64,000 nt of DNA from Alphaproteobacteria bacterium (GTDB lineage Bacteria; Pseudomonadota; Alphaproteobacteria; Rhodospirillales; Rhodospirillaceae), in contig JAURPI010000040.1 of assembly GCA_030835385.1 (NCBI GenBank), positions 1-64,000 on the forward strand. The letters are read 5' to 3'. Under the pieces are notes generated by a model. That model saw only the letters and a list, made by a program, of their open reading frames with translations. It searched no databases and was not told the origin of the DNA. Made by a program: the position numbers and the translations under genes. Shown one piece after another: positions 1-7,754 of this stretch. Each line of letters starts with the position of its first letter. Within the stretch, counting starts at the first letter, position 1.

Positions 1-9
1 AGAATCACC

Positions 10-40
10 TTGACTCTTTAACGGCTGAAACGGCTATGGT
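10..40 (+). promoter_or_regulatory. Possible sigma70-type promoter
   Basis: TTGACT at 10-15 and TATGGT at 35-40 are separated by 19 bases, slightly long for a housekeeping promoter. It lies about 40 bases before the solute-binding protein gene. It is weak and based on sequence only. Confidence 0.25.
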
Positions 41-76
41 TCGCCCACATTTTCCCCTTCGTTTGGAGCATTTTTC

Positions 77-1669
77 ATGATCGCACTGCGTCACGCAGTT
101 TTGGCTTTGTCCTTCATGCTGGCATTCACAGACGCCGCGTTGGCCGAGGTGATTCTGCATCGTGGTAATGGCAAAGAGCCGGATTCTCTGGACCCCCATC
201 GCGCCGCCGGGACGTGGGAGAACACAATTATTGCTGACATGTTTCTGGGCCTGACAACCGAGGCAGCCGATGGAGATATCGTTCCGGGCGCGGCCGAGAG
301 CTGGACCGTCAGTGATGATGGTTTGGTTTACACTTTTATGTTGCGTGACAATTTACTGTGGTCAGATGGTGTGCAGGTGACTGCAAGCGATTTCGTATTC
401 GGCATGCGCCGAATCATGACCCCCGCCACTGCAGCGCGTTACGCGTCGCTGTTGTTTCCAATTAAAAATGCGCGAGCCATCAACACTGGCCAGATGAACC
501 CGGGCCTCATAGGGGTTGCTGCGCTTGATCCAAAAACCGTTGAGATCACGTTGGAAAGCCCGGTGCCGTTTTTCCCGCAGCTGCTATCTCATTACACCAC
601 CTTTCCTATTCCGCAACATGCTTATGCTCTTCACGGTGAAGATTGGGTCAAAGCCGGCAATATGGTGTCGAACGGCGCCTATGTGTTGGAGGAATGGGTC
701 ACGAATGCCCACGTGAAGGTGACTAAGAACCATAGGTTCTATGACGCTGAGAATGTCGCCATTGATACGGTGTTCTATTATCCGATTGGCGATAGCCGCA
801 CTGGTTTGAAAATGTTCGAGACCGGTGAGCTAGATATGAACCTTGGTCCGGAGGGCTTCCCGTCTGCTCAACTCGATGAAGTCAGGCAAAAATTTTCCGG
901 TGAGGGGCGCGTTGTTCCCAATCTCGGCAACAGATTCTTACCGATGAATACGTCACGCCCGCCCTTCGACGATAAAAGGGTACGCAAAGCTGTTTCTTTA
1001 TTGGTGGATAGGGAGATCATAAATGACCGGATTGTTTCGGTCGGTGCGCGGTCGGCTTACGCTTTTGTCCCTCCGGAGACCGCCAACCATCAGCCCGGAG
1101 CCCAAGTGGATTTTGTGGATATGCCCATGCCGGAGCGGATCGCAGAAGCAAAGAGTCTACTCGCTGAAGCAGGATATTCGGAAGACAATCCTCTCCGCTT
1201 TGAACTGTCTTATCGGGGCTCCTACGACAACACCCGTCGACTGTCTGCTGTCGCAGCGATGTTCCGGCGGGCCGGTGTCATCGCAGAAATCACGGCTTAT
1301 GATTCACGCATTTCCTACAGCAAGATGGACGCTGGTGATTACGAGATGGGTGATGGCGGTTGGTCTGCGGACTACAACGATCCCTATAATTTTCTCTATC
1401 TGCTGCTCTGTGACTCAGGCCCCATGAACTGGGCGCGCTATTGTAATAACGCGTTCGATGACCTGGTGAATGAGGCATCGGTTACATTGGATATAAAAAA
1501 GAGAGCTGCCATTATGGCTGAGGCAGAGCAAATCATGCTCAACGATCATCCAGTTATCATGCTTGATTACGCGACCAACCGCATTCTGGTTTCCAAACGC
1601 ATCCAAGGGTTTGTGGATAATATTTCGAATACACACCGCACCCGGTATATGTCGATCATCGATGACTAA
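77..1669 (+). CDS. Oligopeptide-type ABC transporter solute-binding protein (family 5)
   Basis: An exported binding protein of the OppA/DppA family that would deliver peptides or similar solutes to an ABC permease. A Sec signal peptide covers about residues 1-23 and ends in ALA-E. The mature part opens with the family pattern GKEPDSLDPHRA, and VPGAAESWTVSDDGLVYTF matches the conserved family-5 segment. At 530 residues it is full length. GGAG at 65-68 supports the ATG. No permease or ATPase gene lies beside it, so it is an orphan here and its substrate is unknown. The strand after it holds only a broken DsbA gene. Confidence 0.9.
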   Translation: MIALRHAVLALSFMLAFTDAALAEVILHRGNGKEPDSLDPHRAAGTWENTIIADMFLGLTTEAADGDIVPGAAESWTVSDDGLVYTFMLRDNLLWSDGVQVTASDFVFGMRRIMTPATAARYASLLFPIKNARAINTGQMNPGLIGVAALDPKTVEITLESPVPFFPQLLSHYTTFPIPQHAYALHGEDWVKAGNMVSNGAYVLEEWVTNAHVKVTKNHRFYDAENVAIDTVFYYPIGDSRTGLKMFETGELDMNLGPEGFPSAQLDEVRQKFSGEGRVVPNLGNRFLPMNTSRPPFDDKRVRKAVSLLVDREIINDRIVSVGARSAYAFVPPETANHQPGAQVDFVDMPMPERIAEAKSLLAEAGYSEDNPLRFELSYRGSYDNTRRLSAVAAMFRRAGVIAEITAYDSRISYSKMDAGDYEMGDGGWSADYNDPYNFLYLLLCDSGPMNWARYCNNAFDDLVNEASVTLDIKKRAAIMAEAEQIMLNDHPVIMLDYATNRILVSKRIQGFVDNISNTHRTRYMSIIDD

Positions 1670-1710
1670 TCATCGGTGAGGGCGCTAAAGAAGATCACGC
1701 TATGACGTAA

Positions 1711-2066
1711 CTCAAAACTGCCTTGATCATCGCCTCAAAAGCGGCGCTGGCAGCCGACATGCAGGGCAAACACGCAGCGTTCCACAACGCCATGATGAGT
1801 CATCGTGCCCCCTGGAAAATGAAGAGCGGGTGTTCAAAATTGCGGAACGGGTCGGCCTCGATATCGACCGCCTCAAAGAAGATATGATTTCCACCGCGGT
1901 CACGGATCAGTTGTTCGAGAACTTCAATCTCGCCCGCAAGCTGCGCACCAATGTTGTACCAGCCTATATCGTCGACGACAAAGTGCTCTCGGGCTTGTCA
2001 TCAGAAACGGTGACGTCGGCAATCGATTTCCCTAAAGAGGTCGCGGAGGCCCGCGCCAAAAATTAA
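1711..2066 (+). pseudogene. DsbA-family (2-hydroxychromene-2-carboxylate isomerase-like) remnant
   Basis: Two frames together encode the C-terminal half of a DsbA-like thioredoxin-fold protein. The first (from 1711) reads ALAADMQGKHAAFHNAMMSH; the second reads LENEERVFKIAERVGLDIDR and continues through TNVVPAYIVDDKVLSG, which holds the cis-Pro segment, to the stop at 2066. The frame changes at about 1810-1820. The N-terminal domain with the CxxC active site is absent and a stop (TAA 1708-1710) sits just upstream. I read this as a truncated, frameshifted relic. A short protein from GTG 1830 is possible but would lack the active site. Confidence 0.75.
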
Positions 2067-2767
2067 TCCAGTCGGGTGACGAGAGATTTCCCGGGGGCTT
2101 CAGGGTCGACGACGCGCAGAACCTTTACGTTGTGGCGGGCTCTAAATTCAGCGCGTTTCACTGCGAAATCGTCGCCGGTTATGCGTTTGTCCCTGTAAAG
2201 GATAAACGCCCGGAATCCGCCAATATCTTGTCCGTCCTCGTACAGGAGACCTAGGTTTGATCTGAATCGATGATTTGGCGTCGTGAAGTTAAAGTACATC
2301 CGGTAGGTATCGATCCCCGTCTTGTCATTAGGCCGGATACGCACGCCATCATTGTCACTTAGGACATTATAGGTAACGGCTGGATCATAAGGGCCTGAGC
2401 TGTGATCCATGCGGACTTTACCCAAGGTGCCCTGGTCATCAATCAGCTCGCCAGTGGTCTTGATGATCAACTCAACACCTTCACCAGGTCCCATGAGCCC
2501 TTCGCCATATCGTGCGGTGGCAATACCGGCTGGGTAAAACCGGTGTTCGCTCTCGGTAAACTTTTTCCCATCCAACTCAATATGAACCAGGCTGTTGTAG
2601 GCCCTGACGGTATAGTCCATGTCAGAATCGAAATAGGTATTTTCACTGGCCCACCATCCCGCCATTTTCTGCCAGAAGGGAAAATCTGAGAGTTTTGCGT
2701 CTTGCGCTGATGCACTGCTCGCAACAGCGAGCCCAATCAGCGTGGCGAAGATGCGGAGGAGGTTCAT
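2063..2767 (-). CDS. Exported protein of unknown function
   Basis: I do not recognise the family. The 234-residue product has a clear Sec signal peptide (about 1-21, ending ASA-Q), so it should be periplasmic. The mature part is rich in alternating hydrophobic and charged stretches consistent with a beta-rich fold, with no cysteine motif or known catalytic signature. Its ATG lies one base after the stop of the alpha/beta-hydrolase-like gene, so the two are almost certainly cotranscribed. Its 3' end overlaps the DsbA remnant by four bases in convergent orientation. Confidence 0.7.
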   Translation of the reverse strand: MNLLRIFATLIGLAVASSASAQDAKLSDFPFWQKMAGWWASENTYFDSDMDYTVRAYNSLVHIELDGKKFTESEHRFYPAGIATARYGEGLMGPGEGVELIIKTTGELIDDQGTLGKVRMDHSSGPYDPAVTYNVLSDNDGVRIRPNDKTGIDTYRMYFNFTTPNHRFRSNLGLLYEDGQDIGGFRAFILYRDKRITGDDFAVKRAEFRARHNVKVLRVVDPEAPGKSLVTRLD

Positions 2768-2768
2768 C

Positions 2769-3722
2769 TTAAGCGTCCAAGTATTTGATGATAGCAGCTG
2801 CTATTTCTTGAGTGCCTGAGCTAAAGGGCAAGACCAAATGCTCTGAGTTGGGAACCAGCGCCGCCGCTTCTTCGACGGAGACATGCAATGGGTCTGCTTC
2901 ATGACCCATGCAGAATGTGGGCACAGTTATCAACGGCAGGCGCTCATGGGTCTTATGACGAAACACAGCATTGTAACCTTTGTAGTAGTGATCGAGCGCC
3001 TTCATCACTTCGATGACACTGTTGTGAAGACTTTCATTTGGCCAAGGCTCTTTGCCCAAATAGTGCTCTTTGTCCCTCTTGTAGTAGGGGAAGTAGAGGC
3101 CCATATCTCGCATGAAATTCCACGCCCAAATGAAATGCTCGCCATTGTCCTGTGGTTTAACCTTCGGCGCGTAGTTCTCAAGCATGTCAGCCGATAGTTC
3201 GGGGTCAAACAGGGCGACACCATCAAACACCAGTTTCCTCACCCGATCAGGGTGGGCGATCGCAATTTCTATGCCGATGTTGGCACCCGTATGGCTGCCA
3301 TAGACATCCACTTTGTCCAACCCTAGCTGATCCCATATGCGAACGACGCTATCGGCGTAATAAATAATGTCCGGTTCCTCCGGCGTGGGCGGTACAGACT
3401 CGCCAAAACCCAGAGTATCTGCCGCGATGCATTGACGCGTTTCACCCAAGGCTGCGACCAGACCAGACAGACCTTTCGATGAACCTGGTCCTGCGTGCAT
3501 CATATACAAGGGCAGAGGGCCGTCTTCTATGTGCTCACCGGCATGCCTGTAATGGACCAGCCCTTCTTCGATTCTGACAAACGCGCGATCCACGTCCATT
3601 GGCTTAGCTCCTTTATTTGGTTTTGTCTCTGCGGCTTGGGGGGAAGTGCTGTTTAAGGTCGACGCAGATAGAGGCACGGCCGTTGCCGCTGTTCCCCCCA
3701 TCATGGTGCGTCGTGTCAGCAT
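2769..3722 (-). CDS. Exported alpha/beta-hydrolase-fold protein with altered catalytic residues
   Basis: An alpha/beta-hydrolase fold is indicated by the oxyanion-type segment MHAGPGSS (about 75-82), the ADTLGFGES strand (about 101-109) and the nucleophile-elbow region VYGSHTGANIG (about 140-150). The elbow carries His144 where a Ser/Asp/Cys nucleophile is usual (G-S-H-T-G). Near the C-terminus, where the catalytic His is expected, the sequence is LPFSSGTQE. An acid candidate is present in GHEADPLH. The N-terminus (TRRTMMGG, then an alanine-rich stretch) resembles a twin-arginine or Sec signal. The fold is well supported; hydrolase activity is doubtful. It sits between an upstream SDR and a downstream secreted protein on the same strand. 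Confidence 0.8.
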   Translation of the reverse strand: MLTRRTMMGGTAATAVPLSASTLNSTSPQAAETKPNKGAKPMDVDRAFVRIEEGLVHYRHAGEHIEDGPLPLYMMHAGPGSSKGLSGLVAALGETRQCIAADTLGFGESVPPTPEEPDIIYYADSVVRIWDQLGLDKVDVYGSHTGANIGIEIAIAHPDRVRKLVFDGVALFDPELSADMLENYAPKVKPQDNGEHFIWAWNFMRDMGLYFPYYKRDKEHYLGKEPWPNESLHNSVIEVMKALDHYYKGYNAVFRHKTHERLPLITVPTFCMGHEADPLHVSVEEAAALVPNSEHLVLPFSSGTQEIAAAIIKYLDA

Positions 3723-3831
3723 CTGAGTCCCCCAAAACTAATCTATACGATAGGCCTCTATCCTGCCTGGAAGGGGCAGGGTTTGCACCAACGTTCATTC
3801 CTTGGCGATGCTGAACTTGTTTGTCGTGAAA

Positions 3832-4641
3832 TTAGTTCGGCAAAGCGTCAAAAGCCGCGCGCATAGCGTCAAATTCTGCTTCGACTTCGGCGCGATTCTC
3901 GGGGTGCGTAAAGATAAACGCCTGATTGTCCGCGATGCCTTTCAAGGTTAATCGACCCACTTCTATGGGTTCAATATAACGCCACGGCAACTCTCCGACC
4001 ACATTACCGCGCGCTGCGGCGAGGGCGGCGCGCCCGGGACGCTGGCGCACCGTGGTTTCACCAAGCGCGGTTCGTACAGCGCCCGGGCATAGAACCGATA
4101 CACCGATTCCAAATGGCTCGAGCTCTCGGCGGACCGATCCAGACAGCCCGATAACTGCATGTTTCGCCGCCATGTATTCGCTGAAGTTGGGCAGTGGCAC
4201 CAAACCGCCAATAGACGATGTGTTGACGATATGCCCTGATCCCTTGGCTTTGAGTTTAGGAATAACGCATTGAAGACCGTGCACCAGACCATACAGGTTG
4301 ATGTCCGTCATCCACCGCCACTCTTCAATTGGAATATCTTCAACAGCGCGGGTCAGTCCTGCAACCCCTGCGTTGTTGCAAAGAATATCGATCCGTCCGA
4401 ATTCGGACTGTGCGTTTTGTGTTGCAGCATCCCAACTGGCGCGGTCAGCAACATCCAGGTCTACGGAAATGACCTCCGCTCCTTCATCAGAAAGGGCGGC
4501 GGCAACCTTTCTTACTGATTCGCTGTCCACGTCCCCCACCACAAGTTTCATACCGACCGCCGCGAATGCCTCGGCTATACCGCGTCCGATGCCGCTCCCA
4601 GCACCGCTGATAAAGGCCACCTGTCCGGTGAAGTTGCTCAT
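3832..4641 (-). CDS. Classical short-chain dehydrogenase/reductase
   Basis: An NAD(P)-dependent oxidoreductase of the classical SDR family, 269 residues. The cofactor motif SGAGSGIGRG is at about 13-22, with an acidic residue after beta2 (VVGDVD) that suggests NAD preference. NNAG lies at about 89-92, and the catalytic Ser-Tyr-Lys occurs in NTSSIGG followed by YMAAK. It is cytoplasmic and its substrate cannot be told. The alpha/beta-hydrolase-like gene follows after 109 bases on the same strand, so an operon is possible. It is divergent from the DUF1838 gene. Confidence 0.9.
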   Translation of the reverse strand: MSNFTGQVAFISGAGSGIGRGIAEAFAAVGMKLVVGDVDSESVRKVAAALSDEGAEVISVDLDVADRASWDAATQNAQSEFGRIDILCNNAGVAGLTRAVEDIPIEEWRWMTDINLYGLVHGLQCVIPKLKAKGSGHIVNTSSIGGLVPLPNFSEYMAAKHAVIGLSGSVRRELEPFGIGVSVLCPGAVRTALGETTVRQRPGRAALAAARGNVVGELPWRYIEPIEVGRLTLKGIADNQAFIFTHPENRAEVEAEFDAMRAAFDALPN

Positions 4642-4760
4642 TGTTTCTTCCTATTTTGTCAGTTTGACCGTAGTCGCCAGCTAATCGGCATCCATTTGTA
4701 TTGGTTTACACAGTAGTGAACGCCAGCCTAGGGTTCATCTCCATTTTTGGGAGGACTGTT

Positions 4761-5858
4761 ATGCTGCCGTCGGACTTCACATCAGATTCGTTTTTAAATC
4801 CAGGCACGTCTAGGCGCGCCCTCTTAAAGGGATTCGGATCTGGGGCCATGGGAGCTGCCGGGGCACTGGCGCCAAACGCAGCATTTGCGAATACGCCGGC
4901 CTCTGACGGCGGGATCGATTACACCGATCCCAAAGACAATCTTTATGCCTTCGCGAAAATCTACTCATCCTTTGATCAACCGGCCATCGGGTGTTTTCAC
5001 GGCCTGATGTACATGCGGGTAGGCAACAGCCGGATGATTCCTGCCTTCGGCTATGAGGGCACCGGCATTCTTCAGGCCCGGTGGGAGCCGGGTGGAACAT
5101 TAACGCGGGTGTCGCGCGAGACCGGCTATTTCACAGACTTACAGACCGGAGACATTCTCGAAACCTGGGAGAACCCGCTCACCGGTGAAACGGTGCCGGT
5201 CTATCATTTCTATAATGATCTGCTGGTGCGCAATATGGATGACAAAATTTCAACCTTTAACTTCGGCGCGGAGTCGGACCCGCCGACATTGATGAACGAA
5301 GGTACGGTATTCCCCGATGATACGGGGAATATTCCGTTCGTCCTGCCGTTCCAGTCCTTCGGCGATGATCTCATGCTTAATTTTGATTACACCCATGAGT
5401 ACACTAACCCAGTAACGCCGGAAGGCTGGCCGCAATCATCGACCGGTGCCCGCATCTCACCGTCGGAACATTTCACTTTCTGTATGTCTAAAGAAGAGGT
5501 TGAGGATCGCAGCGTGCCCACGGCGCGTTTCCTCGCCGGGTTCTCGCGTATCTCCCAGGCGTGGCCGTGGATGAAAATGGGTGGCAGTGGCATGGAAGAC
5601 GTTCAGTTGTTCGGCCGGATGTTCAGCCACAAAGGTCTCCCGGGTACGGCTGATATTCGTCCGAAAGTGCGGGATTACATCGAGAAGCATGCGCCCGAAT
5701 ATCTTACCTTGCCCGACAAGTGGGAGATGGAAAGCTTCCGGGTCGACACATGGTCCTGTTATGCAGCAGATATTCCTCCTGAAAACCCGGAGTACGACTG
5801 GGTCGAAAAACGCCCTGATACTGTTCCTGCTCCACCAACCGGATCAGGCCGACTCTAA
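4761..5858 (+). CDS. DUF1838 family protein, Tat-exported
   Basis: Belongs to the DUF1838 family, whose function is not established. I start it at ATG 4761 because GGGAGGA lies at 4749-4755; an in-frame ATG at 4701 has no such site. The N-terminus has a twin-arginine signal (TSRRALLKGFGSG followed by an alanine-rich h-region ending ANA/FA), so a folded periplasmic product is likely. Family hallmarks are DPKDNLYAFAKIYSS, the PLTGETVPVYHFYN segment and the C-terminal WSCYA. A second, shorter DUF1838 gene lies at 13165. The two flank a block of exported proteins. Confidence 0.85.
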   Translation: MLPSDFTSDSFLNPGTSRRALLKGFGSGAMGAAGALAPNAAFANTPASDGGIDYTDPKDNLYAFAKIYSSFDQPAIGCFHGLMYMRVGNSRMIPAFGYEGTGILQARWEPGGTLTRVSRETGYFTDLQTGDILETWENPLTGETVPVYHFYNDLLVRNMDDKISTFNFGAESDPPTLMNEGTVFPDDTGNIPFVLPFQSFGDDLMLNFDYTHEYTNPVTPEGWPQSSTGARISPSEHFTFCMSKEEVEDRSVPTARFLAGFSRISQAWPWMKMGGSGMEDVQLFGRMFSHKGLPGTADIRPKVRDYIEKHAPEYLTLPDKWEMESFRVDTWSCYAADIPPENPEYDWVEKRPDTVPAPPTGSGRL

Positions 5859-5887
5859 AACCTACCTCCCAAGTACGACGCATAAAG

Positions 5888-5913
5888 AAAGGGCGGCTGT
5901 GAGGCCGCCCTTT
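5888..5913. terminator. Bidirectional hairpin terminator
   Basis: A 10-bp stem, AAAGGGCGGC (5888-5897) with GCCGCCCTTT (5904-5913), encloses a 6-base loop. It lies between the converging DUF1838 and PepSY-like repeat genes and could end both transcripts. Confidence 0.75.
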
Positions 5914-5958
5914 AAGGTGTGGGGAAGTAGGGAGGGGATTTTATTATTTGGGGAACTC

Positions 5959-6612
5959 TTAGCGGATGCGTTGCATGCGGCCAGTGTTGCGGTCGATGTT
6001 GCGACGAACCACGAGGGAGTCGTCGACCGTTACGATCTCGACTACGATGGTCTCGTCATCGATAGCTTCAATGGAGCCCACCTTCAGCCGGTCGTTGCCC
6101 GACAAAATGAGGCGGGATTCCGCCAGGGTGCGGGCTTGATCAACGGTCAGTCCCAGTTCGCGATTCTTCGGGCCCATGGCTAAAGCCAGAGACGAGAAGT
6201 CTTTACCGCGCAGCCCACGGCCAAACCGGCCATGGCGGTCGCCGCGACCGCGCTCAAACCGGCGCTTTATATCAGCAGGGCGCCCGGTGCGGGTCGAGAT
6301 CTCCATGGTCTGAACCAGCGAGTCATCTTGGGTCACGATATCCACCAGAACGGTATCGGTGGATGTTTCGGTCACGCCACCAACTTTTAGATTGGTGTTG
6401 CCCATCTGTGCGATCCGTCCTTCAACGATGTCACGGACCTGGTCTACGGATAGATCTTTGTACATGGCAGCCATGCGCTGTTCAAAGCGGGCGCGAAGAT
6501 CATCTTGGCCATCAGCGGCGTAGGTGGGAGCGACTGCGGCCCAGCACACCATGAGCACAAAGGCTGTGATGGTAGTCTTGATGGCGTTTTCAATTTTAAA
6601 GCTCTTATTCAT
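5959..6612 (-). CDS. Exported two-repeat (PepSY-like) periplasmic protein
   Basis: A 217-residue exported protein with a signal peptide at about 1-33 (ending TYA-A). It holds two copies of a ~60-residue unit, at about 56-114 and 157-215. Each has the order VDQxR, an alpha-helical stretch, G-N-x-x-LKVG, a beta hairpin with I-V-T-x-DDSLV, and an R-x-TGR end. The layout recalls PepSY-type or YpeB-type repeats, but I cannot assign a named family. The linker (about 119-137) is very rich in Arg and Gly. It is transcribed away from a two-component system, with a tiny exported peptide gene between them, which suggests an envelope-sensing or envelope-protection role under that system. Confidence 0.75.
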   Translation of the reverse strand: MNKSFKIENAIKTTITAFVLMVCWAAVAPTYAADGQDDLRARFEQRMAAMYKDLSVDQVRDIVEGRIAQMGNTNLKVGGVTETSTDTVLVDIVTQDDSLVQTMEISTRTGRPADIKRRFERGRGDRHGRFGRGLRGKDFSSLALAMGPKNRELGLTVDQARTLAESRLILSGNDRLKVGSIEAIDDETIVVEIVTVDDSLVVRRNIDRNTGRMQRIR

Positions 6613-6708
6613 GGTGCATTTCCTTTCTTGGACTGTTTGCGGGAATTCCCGCGTCCGAGCCCGGCTTCGATTTGGGGGTAAGCCGGGCCCGGTAGGGAGT
6701 AGCCGCCG

Positions 6709-6804
6709 CTAGAAGGGGCAGGCGGAGGCTACGGTTGAAGCAATGGTTGCCCAGGTGGTGTAAAGAACCAGGCTGGTGATCGCTGTTTTCATCGTGGTTT
6801 CCAT
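6709..6804 (-). CDS. Tiny exported or membrane peptide (31 aa)
   Basis: An ATG at 6804 follows GAGGAC with sensible spacing and opens a 31-codon frame ending in TAG. The product begins METTMKTAITSLVLYTTW and ends ASTVASACPF: a lysine followed by an uninterrupted hydrophobic stretch, then a single Cys-Pro-Phe. It looks like a signal peptide or single-pass membrane segment. It lies upstream of the repeat protein on the same strand and downstream of GTAAC repeats shared with the divergent response regulator gene. It is unrecognised, and short enough that a chance frame cannot be excluded. Confidence 0.45.
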   Translation of the reverse strand: METTMKTAITSLVLYTTWATIASTVASACPF

Positions 6805-6885
6805 CGTCTTGTCCTCGCTCGTTAGTTGGCGCGCCGGGGCGAGGTGTGTTCTGCAATTTCGATGAGGCCATTAAGCCACCCCTGT

Positions 6886-6951
6886 GTAACGGAGCGATGT
6901 CGCAAACCCTGGAAAAGGGTAACGGGCTGTAACAGAGGGGGCTTTTGTTAC
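6886..6951. promoter_or_regulatory. GTAAC repeat cluster, candidate response-regulator operator
   Basis: GTAAC occurs at 6886-6890, 6919-6923 and 6929-6933, and inverted (GTTAC) at 6947-6951. The middle pair is spaced exactly 10 bp start to start, the phasing typical of OmpR-family operators. The cluster lies between the divergent response regulator and small-peptide genes. That it is an operator is inference. Confidence 0.4.
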
Positions 6952-6994
6952 CGTTTGTTGCCGGATTAGTGGCGTTTTCTGGCGGCTTCTCTAT

Positions 6995-7744
6995 ATGATC
7001 CGCCTCATGTCCACAGTTACCGAAGCCAACAAACCTCATATCCTGATCGTCGACGACGATTCCGAAATCCGGGATTTGTTGGCCCGATTCCTGGTCAAAC
7101 ACGACTACCGGGTGACGACAGCTAGTGACGGGCGGGAAATGAAGAAAGCCCTGGCTGACTGGCAAATCGACCTGATTGTGCTCGATCTCATGATGCCTGG
7201 TGAGGACGGCTTGACTCTGTGCCGCAAGGTTCGGGCCAAGTCCAATATGCCGGTCATTATGTTGACGGCAATGGGAGAGGACGTGGACCGCATCATCGGT
7301 CTTGAAGTCGGGGCTGACGATTATATGGCTAAGCCGTTTAACCCCCGTGAACTGGCGGCGCGTATTAAAGCTGTGCTTCGCCGGGCAGAGAAGGGCGGTG
7401 GGTCGAGCAGCAGCGACGGCGAGAAAACCGGTCGCTTCGTTTTCGATAAATTCGAACTCGATCCGGCAACACGCTCATTGTACCAAGGTGAAGAGGAGAT
7501 TGATCTGACCGCCGGGGAGTATGATCTTCTCTTGGCGTTCGCTGGGCATCCACAGCGAATTCTAAACCGTGAGCAACTTCTCGACATGGCGAAAGGGCGC
7601 TCAGCAATCCCGTTTGATCGCTCAATCGATGTGCAGGTCGGTCGCCTTCGCAAGAAAATTGAGCCCGATTATAAAGAACCCACCCTTATTAAAACGGTTC
7701 GCGGCGGAGGGTATATGCTCACCGCTGAAGTGACCCGAACGTGA
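6995..7744 (+). CDS. OmpR-family response regulator
   Basis: A DNA-binding response regulator of 249 residues. The receiver domain has the acidic triad DDD at about 20-22, the phosphoacceptor Asp64 in VLDLMMPGEDG, the Thr switch in MLTAMGE and Lys in YMAKPFNPREL. A winged-helix trans_reg_C domain follows, with FELDPATRSL, LTAGEYDLLLAF and a C-terminal TVRGGGYML. A downstream ATG at 7007 is an alternative start; neither has a convincing ribosome site. The histidine kinase gene begins 10 bases later, so the pair forms one operon. The divergent exported-peptide genes are the obvious candidate targets. Confidence 0.93.
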   Translation: MIRLMSTVTEANKPHILIVDDDSEIRDLLARFLVKHDYRVTTASDGREMKKALADWQIDLIVLDLMMPGEDGLTLCRKVRAKSNMPVIMLTAMGEDVDRIIGLEVGADDYMAKPFNPRELAARIKAVLRRAEKGGGSSSSDGEKTGRFVFDKFELDPATRSLYQGEEEIDLTAGEYDLLLAFAGHPQRILNREQLLDMAKGRSAIPFDRSIDVQVGRLRKKIEPDYKEPTLIKTVRGGGYMLTAEVTRT

Positions 7745-7754
7745 TCGTTGACCA

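Noticed and set aside
6605-7165. 186-codon minus-strand frame
   Set aside because: It runs through the divergent promoter region into the response regulator and has no protein-like composition or ribosome site.
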